NCBI GenBank assembly: GCA_035581425.1
Contig: DATJVP010000123.1
Coordinates: 1 to 64,000, forward strand
Reading direction: 5' to 3'
Length of the DNA: 64,000 nt
Origin: DASZHJ01 sp035581425
Lineage (GTDB): Bacteria > Pseudomonadota > Alphaproteobacteria > ATCC43930 > CGMCC-115725
The position numbers and the translations under genes are program-made. Of the stretch, positions 7,946 to 16,560 are shown in pieces. The notes under the pieces are model-generated. The model had not been told where the DNA came from and searched no databases. It worked only from the letters and a program-made list of their open reading frames with translations. How positions within the stretch are numbered: position 1 is the stretch's first letter; the number at the start of each line of letters is the position of its first letter.

Positions 7946-9778
7946 GTGAAACAGAAGCACACCGGCTCACTAGCGAGGTCGCTCTCGGCGCTCGCCTTGG
8001 GCGCCATCCTCTGCAGCGGCCCGCTCGCGCCGAGCTTCGCCGCGAACGATCCCGCGCAAGCCTTCGCCACCACCACGCCGATCAAGCACCTGATCGTGAT
8101 CTTCCAGGAGAACTCCTCCTTCGATCACTACTTCGGCACCTACCCGAACGCGACGAACACCGACGGCACGTCCTTCACGCCCGTCGCCGGCACGCCCACG
8201 GTGAACGGGTTCAACAAGGAGCTGCTGACCCAGAACCCGAACTTCGTCAACGGGTTCGTAAATCCCTTCCGGTTCCTGCAAAAGCAGGCCGTGACGAACA
8301 GCCAGAATCACAATTACGGCTCCGAGCAGCAGGCCTACAACAACGGGCTTATGAACAACTTCACCAAGGTTGGGTCGGGCACGAACTTCTGCCCGCCGCC
8401 GGCGCCCGCTGGCTGCCAGAACGTCGGCTACTTCGATGGCAACACGGTCACGGCGCTCTGGAACTACGCGCAGAACTTCGCGATGAGCGACAACCACTTC
8501 GGCACGACGTTTGGGCCGTCGACGCCGGGCGCACTCAATCTGATCTCCGGACAGACGCACGGCGTGCTACGCGCGACGCGCAACACGGCTACGGGCGCGC
8601 TCGCGCTGCAGAGCCCACAGGCCAATAACGGCCAGAGCTTCTTCGTCGATGGCGACGGCCTCGGCACACAGACCGGCGACACCGATCCTGCCTTTGACGA
8701 TTGTGGCAGTTCCGGCACCAATAATGCCGTTGCCATGGCCAATAGCGGCACCGCGCCGCAGACCAATGTCGTGAGCCCGACCGGACCCACGGGTGGCACG
8801 GCCTTTCCGTTCAAGAGCATCAATGTCGGTAATCTCCTGAGCGCCCAGCACATCACATGGGGATGGTTCCAGGGCGGCTTCCGCCCCACGACCGCTGCCG
8901 TTCCCGGCACAAGCCCTGCAGTGTGCGGTGCCCAGGCCGGTCAACACGTCCAAGCCGATATTCTCAGTGGCACCGCCGCGCAGCCGACACAGACGGCATA
9001 CAATGCTCACCACGAGCCGTTCCTCTACTATGCCTCTACGTCGAACCCGCACCACCTGGCGCCGACGTCCACGGCGGCGATCGGAACCGACGCCGATCAG
9101 GGCAATCATAACTACGATCTAATCGACTTCACGGCGGCACTCACCGCGCACAACCTTCCGGCGGTGACCTATCTCAAGGCCACGAATGAGGGCGACGGTC
9201 ATCCCGGCAATTCCGATCCGCTGAGCGAGCAGACCTTCATCGTCGGCGTCATCAACGCGGTCATGCAAAGCCCGGAGTGGAGCTCGACGGCGATCGTCAT
9301 CGAGTGGGACGACTCCGACGGCTGGTACGACCATGCGGTCGGACCGATCGTCAATCCCTCGAATGCGGCGGGGTTCGACGCGCTTGCCGGCGGGACGCCG
9401 ACCGCCAGCCCCACCACGCTCAACGGCACGTGCGGTGTTCCCGCGACGGGCGCATTCAACGGTCGCTGCGGGTACGGACCTCGCTTCCCGTTCCTGGTGA
9501 TCTCGCCCTTCTCGAAGCAGAACTTCGTCGATCACACCGTGACCGACCAGACCTCGATCCTGAAGTTCATCGAGGACAACTGGCTCTGCAAGACGCCGGG
9601 GGCCAATAACACCTGCACGGTCGCGACGCACATCGACGACGTCACGGGAATCACCAACCCGGCGCAGCAGTCCTTCGACGTGAAGGCTGGCTCGATCCTC
9701 GGCATGTTCGATTTCACGCACCAGAAGATCCGCCGCATGACGCTCGACAGCATGTCCGGCGCCGTGACCGTTCAGTAA
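7946..9778 (+). CDS. Secreted phosphoesterase, phospholipase C / acid phosphatase family (copy 1)
   Basis: This is a predicted exported phosphoesterase of family PF04185 (bacterial phospholipase C, AcpA-like acid phosphatases). A 32-residue Sec signal peptide ends SFA, with the mature protein starting AND. The family metal and nucleophile region is IKHLIVIFQENSSFDHYFGTY near residues 47-67. A second conserved block, IVIEWDDSDGWYDHAVGP, lies near residue 450, and FLVISPFSKQNFVDHT near 513. The GTG start follows AAAGGGGG at 7930-7937. It is 610 residues long and sits inside the gsp locus, so type II export is a reasonable inference. The true substrate (phospholipid, phosphate monoester or other) cannot be read from sequence. 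Confidence 0.88.
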   Translation: MKQKHTGSLARSLSALALGAILCSGPLAPSFAANDPAQAFATTTPIKHLIVIFQENSSFDHYFGTYPNATNTDGTSFTPVAGTPTVNGFNKELLTQNPNFVNGFVNPFRFLQKQAVTNSQNHNYGSEQQAYNNGLMNNFTKVGSGTNFCPPPAPAGCQNVGYFDGNTVTALWNYAQNFAMSDNHFGTTFGPSTPGALNLISGQTHGVLRATRNTATGALALQSPQANNGQSFFVDGDGLGTQTGDTDPAFDDCGSSGTNNAVAMANSGTAPQTNVVSPTGPTGGTAFPFKSINVGNLLSAQHITWGWFQGGFRPTTAAVPGTSPAVCGAQAGQHVQADILSGTAAQPTQTAYNAHHEPFLYYASTSNPHHLAPTSTAAIGTDADQGNHNYDLIDFTAALTAHNLPAVTYLKATNEGDGHPGNSDPLSEQTFIVGVINAVMQSPEWSSTAIVIEWDDSDGWYDHAVGPIVNPSNAAGFDALAGGTPTASPTTLNGTCGVPATGAFNGRCGYGPRFPFLVISPFSKQNFVDHTVTDQTSILKFIEDNWLCKTPGANNTCTVATHIDDVTGITNPAQQSFDVKAGSILGMFDFTHQKIRRMTLDSMSGAVTVQ

Positions 9779-9824
9779 GGGGCGCCTTCGTAATCGCGGG
9801 CACGCGCGCCCGCGACTCCTTCGA

Positions 9825-9862
9825 GCCGCCGCCGGCCCATCGCCGGCGGCGGCCTCCTTTTT
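9825..9862 (+). terminator. Rho-independent terminator after phosphoesterase copy 1
   Basis: An 11-bp perfect GC stem (GCCGCCGCCGG at 9825-9835 with CCGGCGGCGGC at 9843-9853) closes a short loop and is followed by CTCCTTTTT. It lies 46 bases past the stop codon. Confidence 0.85.
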
Positions 9863-10034
9863 CCCGTGCGACTCGTCGGCACACCGGACGTGAAACCGAA
9901 CTGTCTCAATATCGCCAAATCATAGCAATCATTACCCCTTAGGGTGATTCCGCGCTGCGGGATGCCAGGGTCTGCGCGATCCCATGCGGTTGCCGGGGCG
10001 CCGGAACGCGATCGAATCCAAGGGGGACACAATC

Positions 10035-11855
10035 GTGAAAGTCGGAAAGCTTAAGAGCCTGGCGCGGTCGATGGCCGCGCTGGCCGTCGGGACTATTCTC
10101 TCCAGCGGTTTTGGCGCGCCGAGCTTCGCTGCGAGCGATCGGGCGCAGGCGCTCCTGACCGCGACGCCCATCAAGCACCTCATCGTGATCTTCCAGGAGA
10201 ACGTCTCCTTCGATCACTATTTCGGAACTTATCCGCAGGCGGCGAACGTCGACGGCACGACCTTCACGGCGCTCCCGGACACGCCGGTGCCGAACAATCT
10301 CCTGGGCGGCGGGTTGCTCACCAACAATCCGAACTCGAAGCAGCCGGTGCGGTTACGCCACACGGACGTCTTCACCTGCGACGAGAACCACAGCTACACC
10401 GGCGAGCAGAAGGCCTTCAACAACGGCCTCATGGACAAGTTCGTGGAGTTCGTGAGCACCACCGGTAACGGCGCGCCGAGCGGTCTCGGCTGCGCCACGG
10501 ACGGCTCGACCGACATGGGCTACTACGACGGCAACACCGTGACGGCGATATGGAACTACGCGCAGAACTTCGCGATGAGCGATAACTTCTTCAATACGAC
10601 CTTCGGCCCCTCGACGCCGGGCGCGATCAACGTGGTCTCCGGCCAGACCCACGGCGCGCAGGTGTTCACGCGCACGGGCGGCACCGCGCTCGGCGCGCCG
10701 GTTCCCGTCACCATGACGCCCGGTACCGGCGTCGCCAGCACCTTCGTAGATCAGGACGGGCTCGGCAGCGTCGTGAGCGATCCCGATCCGCTGCTGGACG
10801 ACTGCGCCAATTTCGGCAACGCGCAGAGCCCGAAGCAAGTCGTGCAGATGAGTCCCAGCAACAAGAACATCGGGGACCTCCTCAACGCGAACGCGACGCC
10901 CGTGAGCTGGGGCTGGTTCGGCGGCGGCTTTCGCCCGACGGTGCAGGCGGCCTCCGACGGCAAGGGCGGATTCACGAGCGCGGCGGTTTGCGGCGCCTTC
11001 AGCTTCTTCCCCGCGTCGACTCCGAACCCCGTCATCAACAACCCCCTGAAGCTCGACCTTCACACGACCCCGATCCCGGACTACGTGCCGCACCATCAGT
11101 CCTTCATGTACTACGCCTCGACCTCGAACCCGCATCACCTCTCGCCCACGAGCACGGCGATGATCGGCGTCCAGGGCGACCAGGCCAATCACATCTACGA
11201 TCTCCAGGACTTCTTCACGGCGCTCTCGACGCACAACCTTCCGGCGGTCACCTACATCAAGGCGAAGACCTTCCAGGACGCACACCCCGCGAACTCGACG
11301 CCGCTCGACGAGCAGGCCTTCATCGTGACGCTCATCAACACGGTCATGCAGAGCCCGGAATGGGCGAGCACGGCGATCATCATCACCTATGACGATTCCG
11401 ACGGTTGGTACGATCACGTCATGGGCCCGATCGTCATACGCTCCAACACCTCGGGGGCGACGAGCCCGGTCGACGCGCTCTCCGGCGCGACGCCGACCTC
11501 CTCGACCGCCTCGGGGATGTGCGGCACGCCCGCCTTCGGCGCCTTCCCGAGCGCCAATGGCTACAGCGGCCGCTGCGGCCACGGTCCCCGCGTGCCGCTG
11601 CTGGTGATCTCGCCCTTCTCCAAAGCCAACTACGTCGATCACACCGTGACGGACCAGTCCTCGGTCGTGAAGTTCATCGAGGACAATTGGCTCAACGGCA
11701 CCCGGATCGACACGGACGCCTTCGCGCAAGCCAATCCCGGAAAGGTCTCCTACGACCGCCTCGCGGGCTCGCTCCTCAACCTCTTCGACTTCACGCACCC
11801 GAAGATCCGCCGGATGACGCTCGATGCGACGAGCGGGGCGGTATTGGTCCCCTGA
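10035..11855 (+). CDS. Secreted phosphoesterase, phospholipase C / acid phosphatase family (copy 2)
   Basis: This tandem paralogue of the upstream gene has the same layout: a signal peptide ending SFA with mature ASD, then IKHLIVIFQENVSFDHYFGTY, then a IIITYDDSDGWYDHVMGP block and LLVISPFSKANYVDHT. The last 20 residues (FDFTHPKIRRMTLD) are nearly identical to copy 1. The start was chosen by matching copy 1: a GTG at 10035 preceded by AAGGGGG at 10020-10026. The frame extends 17 codons further upstream without a better site. The 606-residue product differs from copy 1 mainly in the middle region and by an insertion-rich stretch near residues 300-350. It is probably also secreted by the adjacent type II system. 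Confidence 0.88.
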   Translation: MKVGKLKSLARSMAALAVGTILSSGFGAPSFAASDRAQALLTATPIKHLIVIFQENVSFDHYFGTYPQAANVDGTTFTALPDTPVPNNLLGGGLLTNNPNSKQPVRLRHTDVFTCDENHSYTGEQKAFNNGLMDKFVEFVSTTGNGAPSGLGCATDGSTDMGYYDGNTVTAIWNYAQNFAMSDNFFNTTFGPSTPGAINVVSGQTHGAQVFTRTGGTALGAPVPVTMTPGTGVASTFVDQDGLGSVVSDPDPLLDDCANFGNAQSPKQVVQMSPSNKNIGDLLNANATPVSWGWFGGGFRPTVQAASDGKGGFTSAAVCGAFSFFPASTPNPVINNPLKLDLHTTPIPDYVPHHQSFMYYASTSNPHHLSPTSTAMIGVQGDQANHIYDLQDFFTALSTHNLPAVTYIKAKTFQDAHPANSTPLDEQAFIVTLINTVMQSPEWASTAIIITYDDSDGWYDHVMGPIVIRSNTSGATSPVDALSGATPTSSTASGMCGTPAFGAFPSANGYSGRCGHGPRVPLLVISPFSKANYVDHTVTDQSSVVKFIEDNWLNGTRIDTDAFAQANPGKVSYDRLAGSLLNLFDFTHPKIRRMTLDATSGAVLVP

Positions 11856-11880
11856 TCGCATAGCTTGGGATTGACTGGCA

Positions 11881-11916
11881 CCGCCGCCGACTCCCGGAGT
11901 CGGCGGCGGATTTTTT
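11881..11916 (+). terminator. Rho-independent terminator after phosphoesterase copy 2
   Basis: A 14-bp perfect arm (11881-11894 with 11896-11909) in a tight hairpin is followed directly by A and six T residues. The probable ribosome binding site of gspC (AGGAGAG at 11917-11923) starts immediately after the T run, so the terminator abuts the next gene's translation start. Confidence 0.88.
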
Positions 11917-11932
11917 AGGAGAGCCAACGACC

Positions 11933-12466
11933 GTGCAGAAATGGTCACGGAGCCGCCGGATACTGGCTGCGGGCTTGCTCGCGGCTTGCGCCGTCTTGGG
12001 CTCGACCATCTACGGCGAGCTGACGGCGCCGCCGATCCTTCCGGCCGCGGCTTCGCTGCCGGCCCCAGCCGAAGGCGCTGCGGCGCCAACGAACGCCTCC
12101 TTCGCGATGCCGCCTCTCGAAGCCTACGCCGAGGTGACGGCGCGGCCGCTCTTCTTTCCGACCCGCAGGCCCGCGCCGGTGCAGGCTGCGACGGTCGATC
12201 GCGTCGATGCGCGGTCGCTCATCCTCGTGGGCGTGATCCTCGCCGAGAGCGGCAAGGCCGCGCTCATCGCGCGAGCGAACCTGCCCGGCGCGCGCCGCGT
12301 CGCCATCGGTGACGAGATCGAGGGCTGGGTCCTCGCGGAGATCGATGCGGACCGCGTCGTGCTCCGAAGCGGCACCACGGAGGCCGTGCTTCCCCTGAAG
12401 GATCGCCGCCCAAACCTGAAACCGCCCGTGCCCAACCCCGCCCCGGTGACGCTGCCGCGCCCCTGA
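11933..12466 (+). CDS. gspC: Type II secretion inner-membrane protein GspC (short form)
   Basis: GspC joins the inner-membrane platform to the GspD secretin. The 177-residue product has a membrane helix near residues 10-29. A Pro/Ala-rich linker follows, then the homology region (ARPLFFPTRRPAP near 64, LILVGVILAE near 90, VAIGDEIEGWVLAEI near 115). The C-terminal PDZ or coiled-coil domain of classical GspC is absent; the protein simply ends in a Pro-rich tail. The GTG start follows AGGAGAG. It converges with gspK, the two stop codons lying nine bases apart. Confidence 0.8.
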   Translation: MQKWSRSRRILAAGLLAACAVLGSTIYGELTAPPILPAAASLPAPAEGAAAPTNASFAMPPLEAYAEVTARPLFFPTRRPAPVQAATVDRVDARSLILVGVILAESGKAALIARANLPGARRVAIGDEIEGWVLAEIDADRVVLRSGTTEAVLPLKDRRPNLKPPVPNPAPVTLPRP

Positions 12467-12475
12467 GGGCGGGCG

Positions 12476-13369
12476 TCAGCGCTCCGAGTCCCCCGCGCCC
12501 TGCCGCCAGGTGAGAATGCGATAGGGATGATCGGGATCGGCGGTTATGCCGATGATGGCGCGGCGCTCGAAGAGGGCGCCGCCGGGCAGTGCCGCCACTG
12601 CCGTCACGCTTGCGGCAACGAAGCTGCTCGAACCCACATAGGCGTCGACCCCTGTGAGATGCGGCAGCGCGCGCCCCGCGCGGTCCGTCGCCCGCGCGGC
12701 CAGAAGATCGGCGACCTGCTGGGGTTCGACGCCGGGGACCGCGAGCAAGACCTCCGGCGGCGCCGTCCTGGGATCGACGCGTGGGCTTCCTGAATAGACC
12801 GTGACGAAAGCCGCAAGTCGATTGATCGCCGCGCGCGAGACGCCGGGTATGGCCGCGAGCTCCTCGAGCGAGCGGAAGGGCTGCGCCTGCGGGTCGTCGG
12901 AGGGTTGGGCGCCGCCGCGCCGACGCTCGGCGTCGATCGCCCGCCGTCGTGCCGTCACGGCATCGGCGAGCGCCGCGGCGGAGGCATCGTCGAGGCCGAG
13001 GGCAGCGAAGAGGCCCGTCACGAATTCCGGAGCGGCCATGTTGAGATCGACCTTGCCGGACTCGTCCTGCACGAAGACGGTGAGTGTGGCGCCGGCAAAG
13101 GCGAGGGTGCGGCTCCCGCCGTCCCGCGGCCACGGGCTCTCGGGCCTGGGATCGAGGAGCCCCGCAACCGCCAGCATGACGCCGGCTTCGGCAGCGGCGC
13201 GGGCGCGTGCCTCCTGCGCGAGACCGCGCGCCCGGCGTGCCTCGCTCCTGGTGTCCGCCGCAAATCCCGTGGCGAGTACCGCGGCGAGCGCCATTACCCA
13301 GACCACCAGCAGGAGAGCGATGCCGCGCTCGCGGCTCCGCGCTTCGTGCGAGCCGTCCTCAGCGCACAC
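12476..13369 (-). CDS. gspK: Minor pseudopilin GspK
   Basis: GspK is the large minor pseudopilin that caps the pseudopilus tip. From the GTG at 13369, which overlaps the gspD stop by 11 bases, the product begins with a leader ending RERG. The mature start is IALLLVVWVMALAAV. As usual for GspK, the +5 Glu is missing. The rest (298 residues in all) shows the GspK helical domain and repeated helix-hairpin-helix-like motifs (ELAAIPGVSRAAINRLAAF, EVLLAVPGVEPQQVADLLA). It follows gspD in a two-gene minus-strand operon, away from gspHIJ. The frame is open further upstream inside gspD, but that part is not pilin-like. Confidence 0.9.
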   Translation of the reverse strand: MCAEDGSHEARSRERGIALLLVVWVMALAAVLATGFAADTRSEARRARGLAQEARARAAAEAGVMLAVAGLLDPRPESPWPRDGGSRTLAFAGATLTVFVQDESGKVDLNMAAPEFVTGLFAALGLDDASAAALADAVTARRRAIDAERRRGGAQPSDDPQAQPFRSLEELAAIPGVSRAAINRLAAFVTVYSGSPRVDPRTAPPEVLLAVPGVEPQQVADLLAARATDRAGRALPHLTGVDAYVGSSSFVAASVTAVAALPGGALFERRAIIGITADPDHPYRILTWRQGAGDSER

Positions 13370-15593
13370 GGATCGCAAGCGGATCGAGGGCGTGCAGACG
13401 CCCGCGCAGCTCCTCCGTGAGCGTCCGCGCCTCGAGCGCGTCATGCACCACCCGCGGCGACAGCAAGATCAGCAGCTCCGTCCGGTCGCGGCTGTCATCG
13501 GTCGAGCCGAAGAGCGCGCCCAGCACCGGAATGCGCGAGAGGCCGGGGATGCCGTTCCGGCTGTCCGTGCGGGTCTCGCGGATGAGGCCGCCGAGCGCGA
13601 TGGTCTCGCCGTCCTGCACCGTGACGGTGCTCTGGACGCGGCGCTGCTGGATCGTGGGAGCGTCGATGGTGGAGGTCGTGGTTTTCGTCACATCGCTCAC
13701 CTCCTGCGCGATGTCGAGCGTGATAAGCCCGTTCGAATTGACCCGCGGCGAGACCCGAAGGATGACGCCGGTGTCGCGGTATTCGACCGTGTTGATGAGG
13801 GGCGCGCCGGAGACCAGAGTGCTCTGCGCCTGCTGCACCGGGATCGGCACCTGATCGCCCACCTGCAGCGTCGCCACGTGATGGTCGAGGACCAGAAGCT
13901 GCGGCGAGGAGACCACGTTGACGTTGGTGACGGCGCTCAACGCGTTCAGAACGAGATTGACGTTGCTTTGCTTCAGCAGGTAGTTGAACCCAGGAAACAC
14001 CGCGGCGACCACGCCGGTATCGATGTTCGAGAAGGTAGCGCTGCTGGTTCCGCCCTTGAGGAAATACTGCACGCCGTATTGCAGGTCGTGGTTGAGCGTG
14101 ACCTCCGCGATCGTCGCCTCGATCAGCACCTGAAGCGGCACCACGTCGAGGCGCTTGATGGCGTCCTCGATCATCCGATAGTCCCGTGGCTTCGCGTAGA
14201 TGACGAGCGCGTTGTTCTTCTCGTCCGCGACGATGCGGGCGCGAGGCGGCGCGAGCTCATCGTCGCCGCGTCCCGAAGACGGAAAGCCCGCATCGCCCTG
14301 CTGCGAGGATTGCGGACCCTGCGGCGCTCCCGGCTGATCCGCCGGCTGCTGCCCCGGCTGAGGCTGCTGCTGCGGAAACGGCGCCGCCGCGGGTTGCGGC
14401 GCGGAGGCCGGCGCTCCTCCATTTGCGGTTTGCCCCGTGCTCGCGATCTGCAGCGGCGTCTGGCCCGGCGCGACATCGGCGTTGACGACATGGACCTGAC
14501 CCGTCGAGAAGAGCTGCGAGAGCACGTGCGCCAAATCGGCGGCGCGGCTGTTCTGCACGCGGTACTCGAAGATCCGCGGCGTGTTCTCATCGCCGCGGTC
14601 GAGCCGCTCGATCCAGCTCCCGGCCTGGCGCAGATAGGACTGCTGCGGCGAGATCACGAGGATCGAGTTGATGCGCTCGAGCGGCACGAAGCGCAGCGCA
14701 CCGCCGAGCGCGGAGCCGCTCCCGGAACCGAAGACCGTGCCGAGATCGCTCGCGATCGACTTCGCCGTGCCGTTTTGCAGCGGAAAGATGCCGAAAGACA
14801 TGCCCGCGAGAAAATCCACGTCGAAGGTCGCGATGAGCTCGGAGAGCGCTTGGAGGTCGGCGCCGGTGCCGGAGACGATCAGCATGTTGCGCGCGGCATC
14901 GACCTGGATGCTCGCCCCCTTCGGAACGTAGGGCTCGAGCATGTGCGCGAGCTCGCCCGCGGAGACGTAGCGGAGCGGCACCACCTGGATCGCGTAGCCT
15001 GCTTGCGGGCGCCCGGTCGGGGTCGTACCCGGCGGGCCCGCGCCGCGCGCGGCCTCGTCGAGCGGTACGAGCCTGTAGATGCCGTCGCGCTGCACGAGCG
15101 CCAGCCCGCTCGCGCGCAGCACCTCGACGAGGGTCGGCAGCACATCCTCGCGCCGGAGCGGCCGGCTCGTCTGCACCGTCACCGTCCCCTGGACGCGGGG
15201 ATCGATCGAGAAGTTCATATGCAGGACATCGCCGACGACGGAGCGCACGACCTCGCGCACATCGGCGTCGACGAAGTTCAGCGTGATGTCGCCCTCGGGT
15301 CGCGTGCCCGGCACCGCAGGTTCCGTGGGGGTGCGGATGAAGACGCCGGTCCCGGGGTAAAGGCGCGGCCGCGCCGGCGGCGCGGGATTTTCCGACGGCG
15401 GCTGTTCCACTCGGCGCGGGGGCGGCGAGGAAGGGGAAAAGGCGGTCTCTGCCGGCAGCGATTGCTGCGGCAAATCCTCCGGTACGAGTCTTCCCTGCGA
15501 GAGCGACTGGCAGCTCGTTAGCAACGCCAGGGCGAGCGCGGCGGCGCCTCGCGCCGGCGAGCGAGCGAATGTGAGTAGCAGCTTCCCCTCCAC
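13359..15593 (-). CDS. gspD: Type II secretion outer-membrane secretin GspD
   Basis: GspD forms the outer-membrane channel. The 744-residue product starts at a GTG and has a lipoprotein signal (lipobox LTSC, Cys28), so it may be self-targeted to the outer membrane. After a Pro-rich linker come the N0 domain (ITLNFVDADVREVVRSVVGD, near 105), N1-N3 repeats and a long Gln/Pro-rich insertion near 390-440. The secretin core follows, with VPIPVQQAQ and VILRVSPRVN near 580-625 and the conserved end EIALGGLIRETRTDS. It is co-transcribed with gspK. A convincing promoter in the 361-base gap upstream could not be fixed. Confidence 0.95.
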   Translation of the reverse strand: MEGKLLLTFARSPARGAAALALALLTSCQSLSQGRLVPEDLPQQSLPAETAFSPSSPPPRRVEQPPSENPAPPARPRLYPGTGVFIRTPTEPAVPGTRPEGDITLNFVDADVREVVRSVVGDVLHMNFSIDPRVQGTVTVQTSRPLRREDVLPTLVEVLRASGLALVQRDGIYRLVPLDEAARGAGPPGTTPTGRPQAGYAIQVVPLRYVSAGELAHMLEPYVPKGASIQVDAARNMLIVSGTGADLQALSELIATFDVDFLAGMSFGIFPLQNGTAKSIASDLGTVFGSGSGSALGGALRFVPLERINSILVISPQQSYLRQAGSWIERLDRGDENTPRIFEYRVQNSRAADLAHVLSQLFSTGQVHVVNADVAPGQTPLQIASTGQTANGGAPASAPQPAAAPFPQQQPQPGQQPADQPGAPQGPQSSQQGDAGFPSSGRGDDELAPPRARIVADEKNNALVIYAKPRDYRMIEDAIKRLDVVPLQVLIEATIAEVTLNHDLQYGVQYFLKGGTSSATFSNIDTGVVAAVFPGFNYLLKQSNVNLVLNALSAVTNVNVVSSPQLLVLDHHVATLQVGDQVPIPVQQAQSTLVSGAPLINTVEYRDTGVILRVSPRVNSNGLITLDIAQEVSDVTKTTTSTIDAPTIQQRRVQSTVTVQDGETIALGGLIRETRTDSRNGIPGLSRIPVLGALFGSTDDSRDRTELLILLSPRVVHDALEARTLTEELRGRLHALDPLAIRVR

Positions 15594-15954
15594 ACGCGAA
15601 CCGGTGGTCCACCCGCTCCCCCGAGCCAGGCGGTCGGCCGCGCGCGCATCATGTATATAGCCCTAAGGAGGAACAACGCATTTTTCCTGCGATTTCCGGG
15701 CCTTGAGCAACGAGATTGTCATCTAATTCGGCTTTACTGAGGGGTTGACCTCCTCATGATTTTGCAATTCGCCGTCGTCCTCGGCGACGAAGCCGGACTC
15801 GAGTTCTTGCGCTCGAAACTGCACGCAGCGCCGCGAGTCAATTTTGAGTCTGTGCCGATTCTGAAATTAAATTCACTTCCACGCCACTCGCGCGCCACGA
15901 TAGTTGTCTTAGACTGCAATAAGCGATCCTCTTTCCGGAGTTTAGGAGCAATCG
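15594..15954. other. Divergent intergenic region between gspD and a peptidoglycan-binding gene
   Basis: No gene was found in these 361 bases, which are clearly AT-richer than their surroundings. Visible items are an orphan AAGGAGG at 15665-15671 on the plus strand with no start codon behind it, and a 5-bp inverted repeat TGAGG/CCTCA at 15738-15756 around TTGACC. A good ribosome binding site (TTAGGAG) lies just before the next gene. Promoters for both flanking genes probably lie here, but I could not assign -35/-10 pairs with confidence. Confidence 0.4.
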
Positions 15955-16266
15955 ATGACGCGTTCCTCGTTCACCCGTATCGCGGCGGTCCTTTTCGCGG
16001 GCTCGGTGCTTGCCCTGCCCCTGACGGCGGTTGCGGCTACGTCCGCCCCGCAGGGTTCGTCGCTGCATCACAAGAAGCCCGCATCTTCGTCCGCCCAAGT
16101 GAAGGCGGCGCAGGCCGCGCTCAACAAGCAGGGCGCAAATCTCAGCGTCGACGGCCACATGGGCCCGAAGACTCGCGACGCCCTCAAGAGCTTCCAGACC
16201 GCTCACGGCCTCACCGTGACGGGCAAGCTGGATAAGCCGACGCAGGCGGCGCTGAAGTCGCTCTAG
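15955..16266 (+). CDS. Exported peptidoglycan-binding domain protein
   Basis: This small 103-residue periplasmic protein has a Sec signal peptide (about residues 1-28, ending AVAA). A short Ser/Lys/His-rich linker precedes a single peptidoglycan-binding domain of the PF01471 type. The domain shows the classical pattern VKAAQAALNKQG, then LSVDGHMGPKTRDALKSFQ, then VTGKLDKPTQAAL. There is no catalytic domain, so it probably only binds the wall. TTAGGAG precedes the ATG by eight bases. It stands alone between divergent gspD and the next small ORF. Confidence 0.85.
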   Translation: MTRSSFTRIAAVLFAGSVLALPLTAVAATSAPQGSSLHHKKPASSSAQVKAAQAALNKQGANLSVDGHMGPKTRDALKSFQTAHGLTVTGKLDKPTQAALKSL

Positions 16267-16278
16267 CCCGAGACCGAC

Positions 16279-16312
16279 GGGGAGGAGCGGCCCCCTCTGC
16301 CTGCTCCTCTCC
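16279..16312 (+). terminator. Stem-loop after the peptidoglycan-binding gene
   Basis: GGGGAGGAGC at 16279-16288 pairs with GCTCCTCTCC at 16303-16312 (one G-U). The stem begins 13 bases past the stop codon. There is no T run, so it may be a weak terminator or an mRNA 3-prime stabiliser. Confidence 0.4.
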
Positions 16313-16404
16313 GGTCGCACGCGATTCTCGCGCCCGCTAGGATGCTCGTGCCTCGCATCGACGGGCGCGAGTAAGAAAAAATTGCTGTAGCAGGGGGAAC
16401 TTCA

Positions 16405-16560
16405 ATGACGTCTCATCGCGGCACGGGCGCTATCTCGCGCCGTGCGCCGATCGGCGGCGCCGCCGCGGGCCTCCTTCCTTTGCGCGCGCTCGCGGCGGAG
16501 GAGCTCATGGAGGCGCCGGTCTTTTCGCGCGACTACCCGCCCTCTAAATATCTGGAATAA
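16405..16560 (+). CDS. Tiny ORF with a twin-arginine-like leader
   Basis: This is a 51-codon ORF with a good ribosome binding site (CAGGGGGA, eight bases before the ATG). The peptide has SRRAPIGGAAAGLLPLRALA, which looks like a twin-arginine leader with an Ala-x-Ala end. A short acidic and aromatic tail ending YPPSKYLE follows. It may be a genuine small exported peptide or the surviving 5-prime end of a larger Tat-exported enzyme. No continuation of the frame was found in the 90 bases before the next gene. I do not recognise the tail. Confidence 0.4.
   Translation: MTSHRGTGAISRRAPIGGAAAGLLPLRALAAEELMEAPVFSRDYPPSKYLE

Noticed and set aside
10353..12089. Very long open frame on the minus strand across phosphoesterase copy 2 (about 578 codons)
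   Set aside because: It is an antisense shadow of a GC-rich gene. Its composition is Arg/Gly/His-rich without domain logic, and the plus-strand frame carries clear family motifs and a signal peptide.
12801..15521. A plus-strand open frame of about 900 codons opposite gspD and gspK
   Set aside because: The minus strand holds clear GspD and GspK proteins. The plus-strand frame is an antisense artefact of third-position GC.
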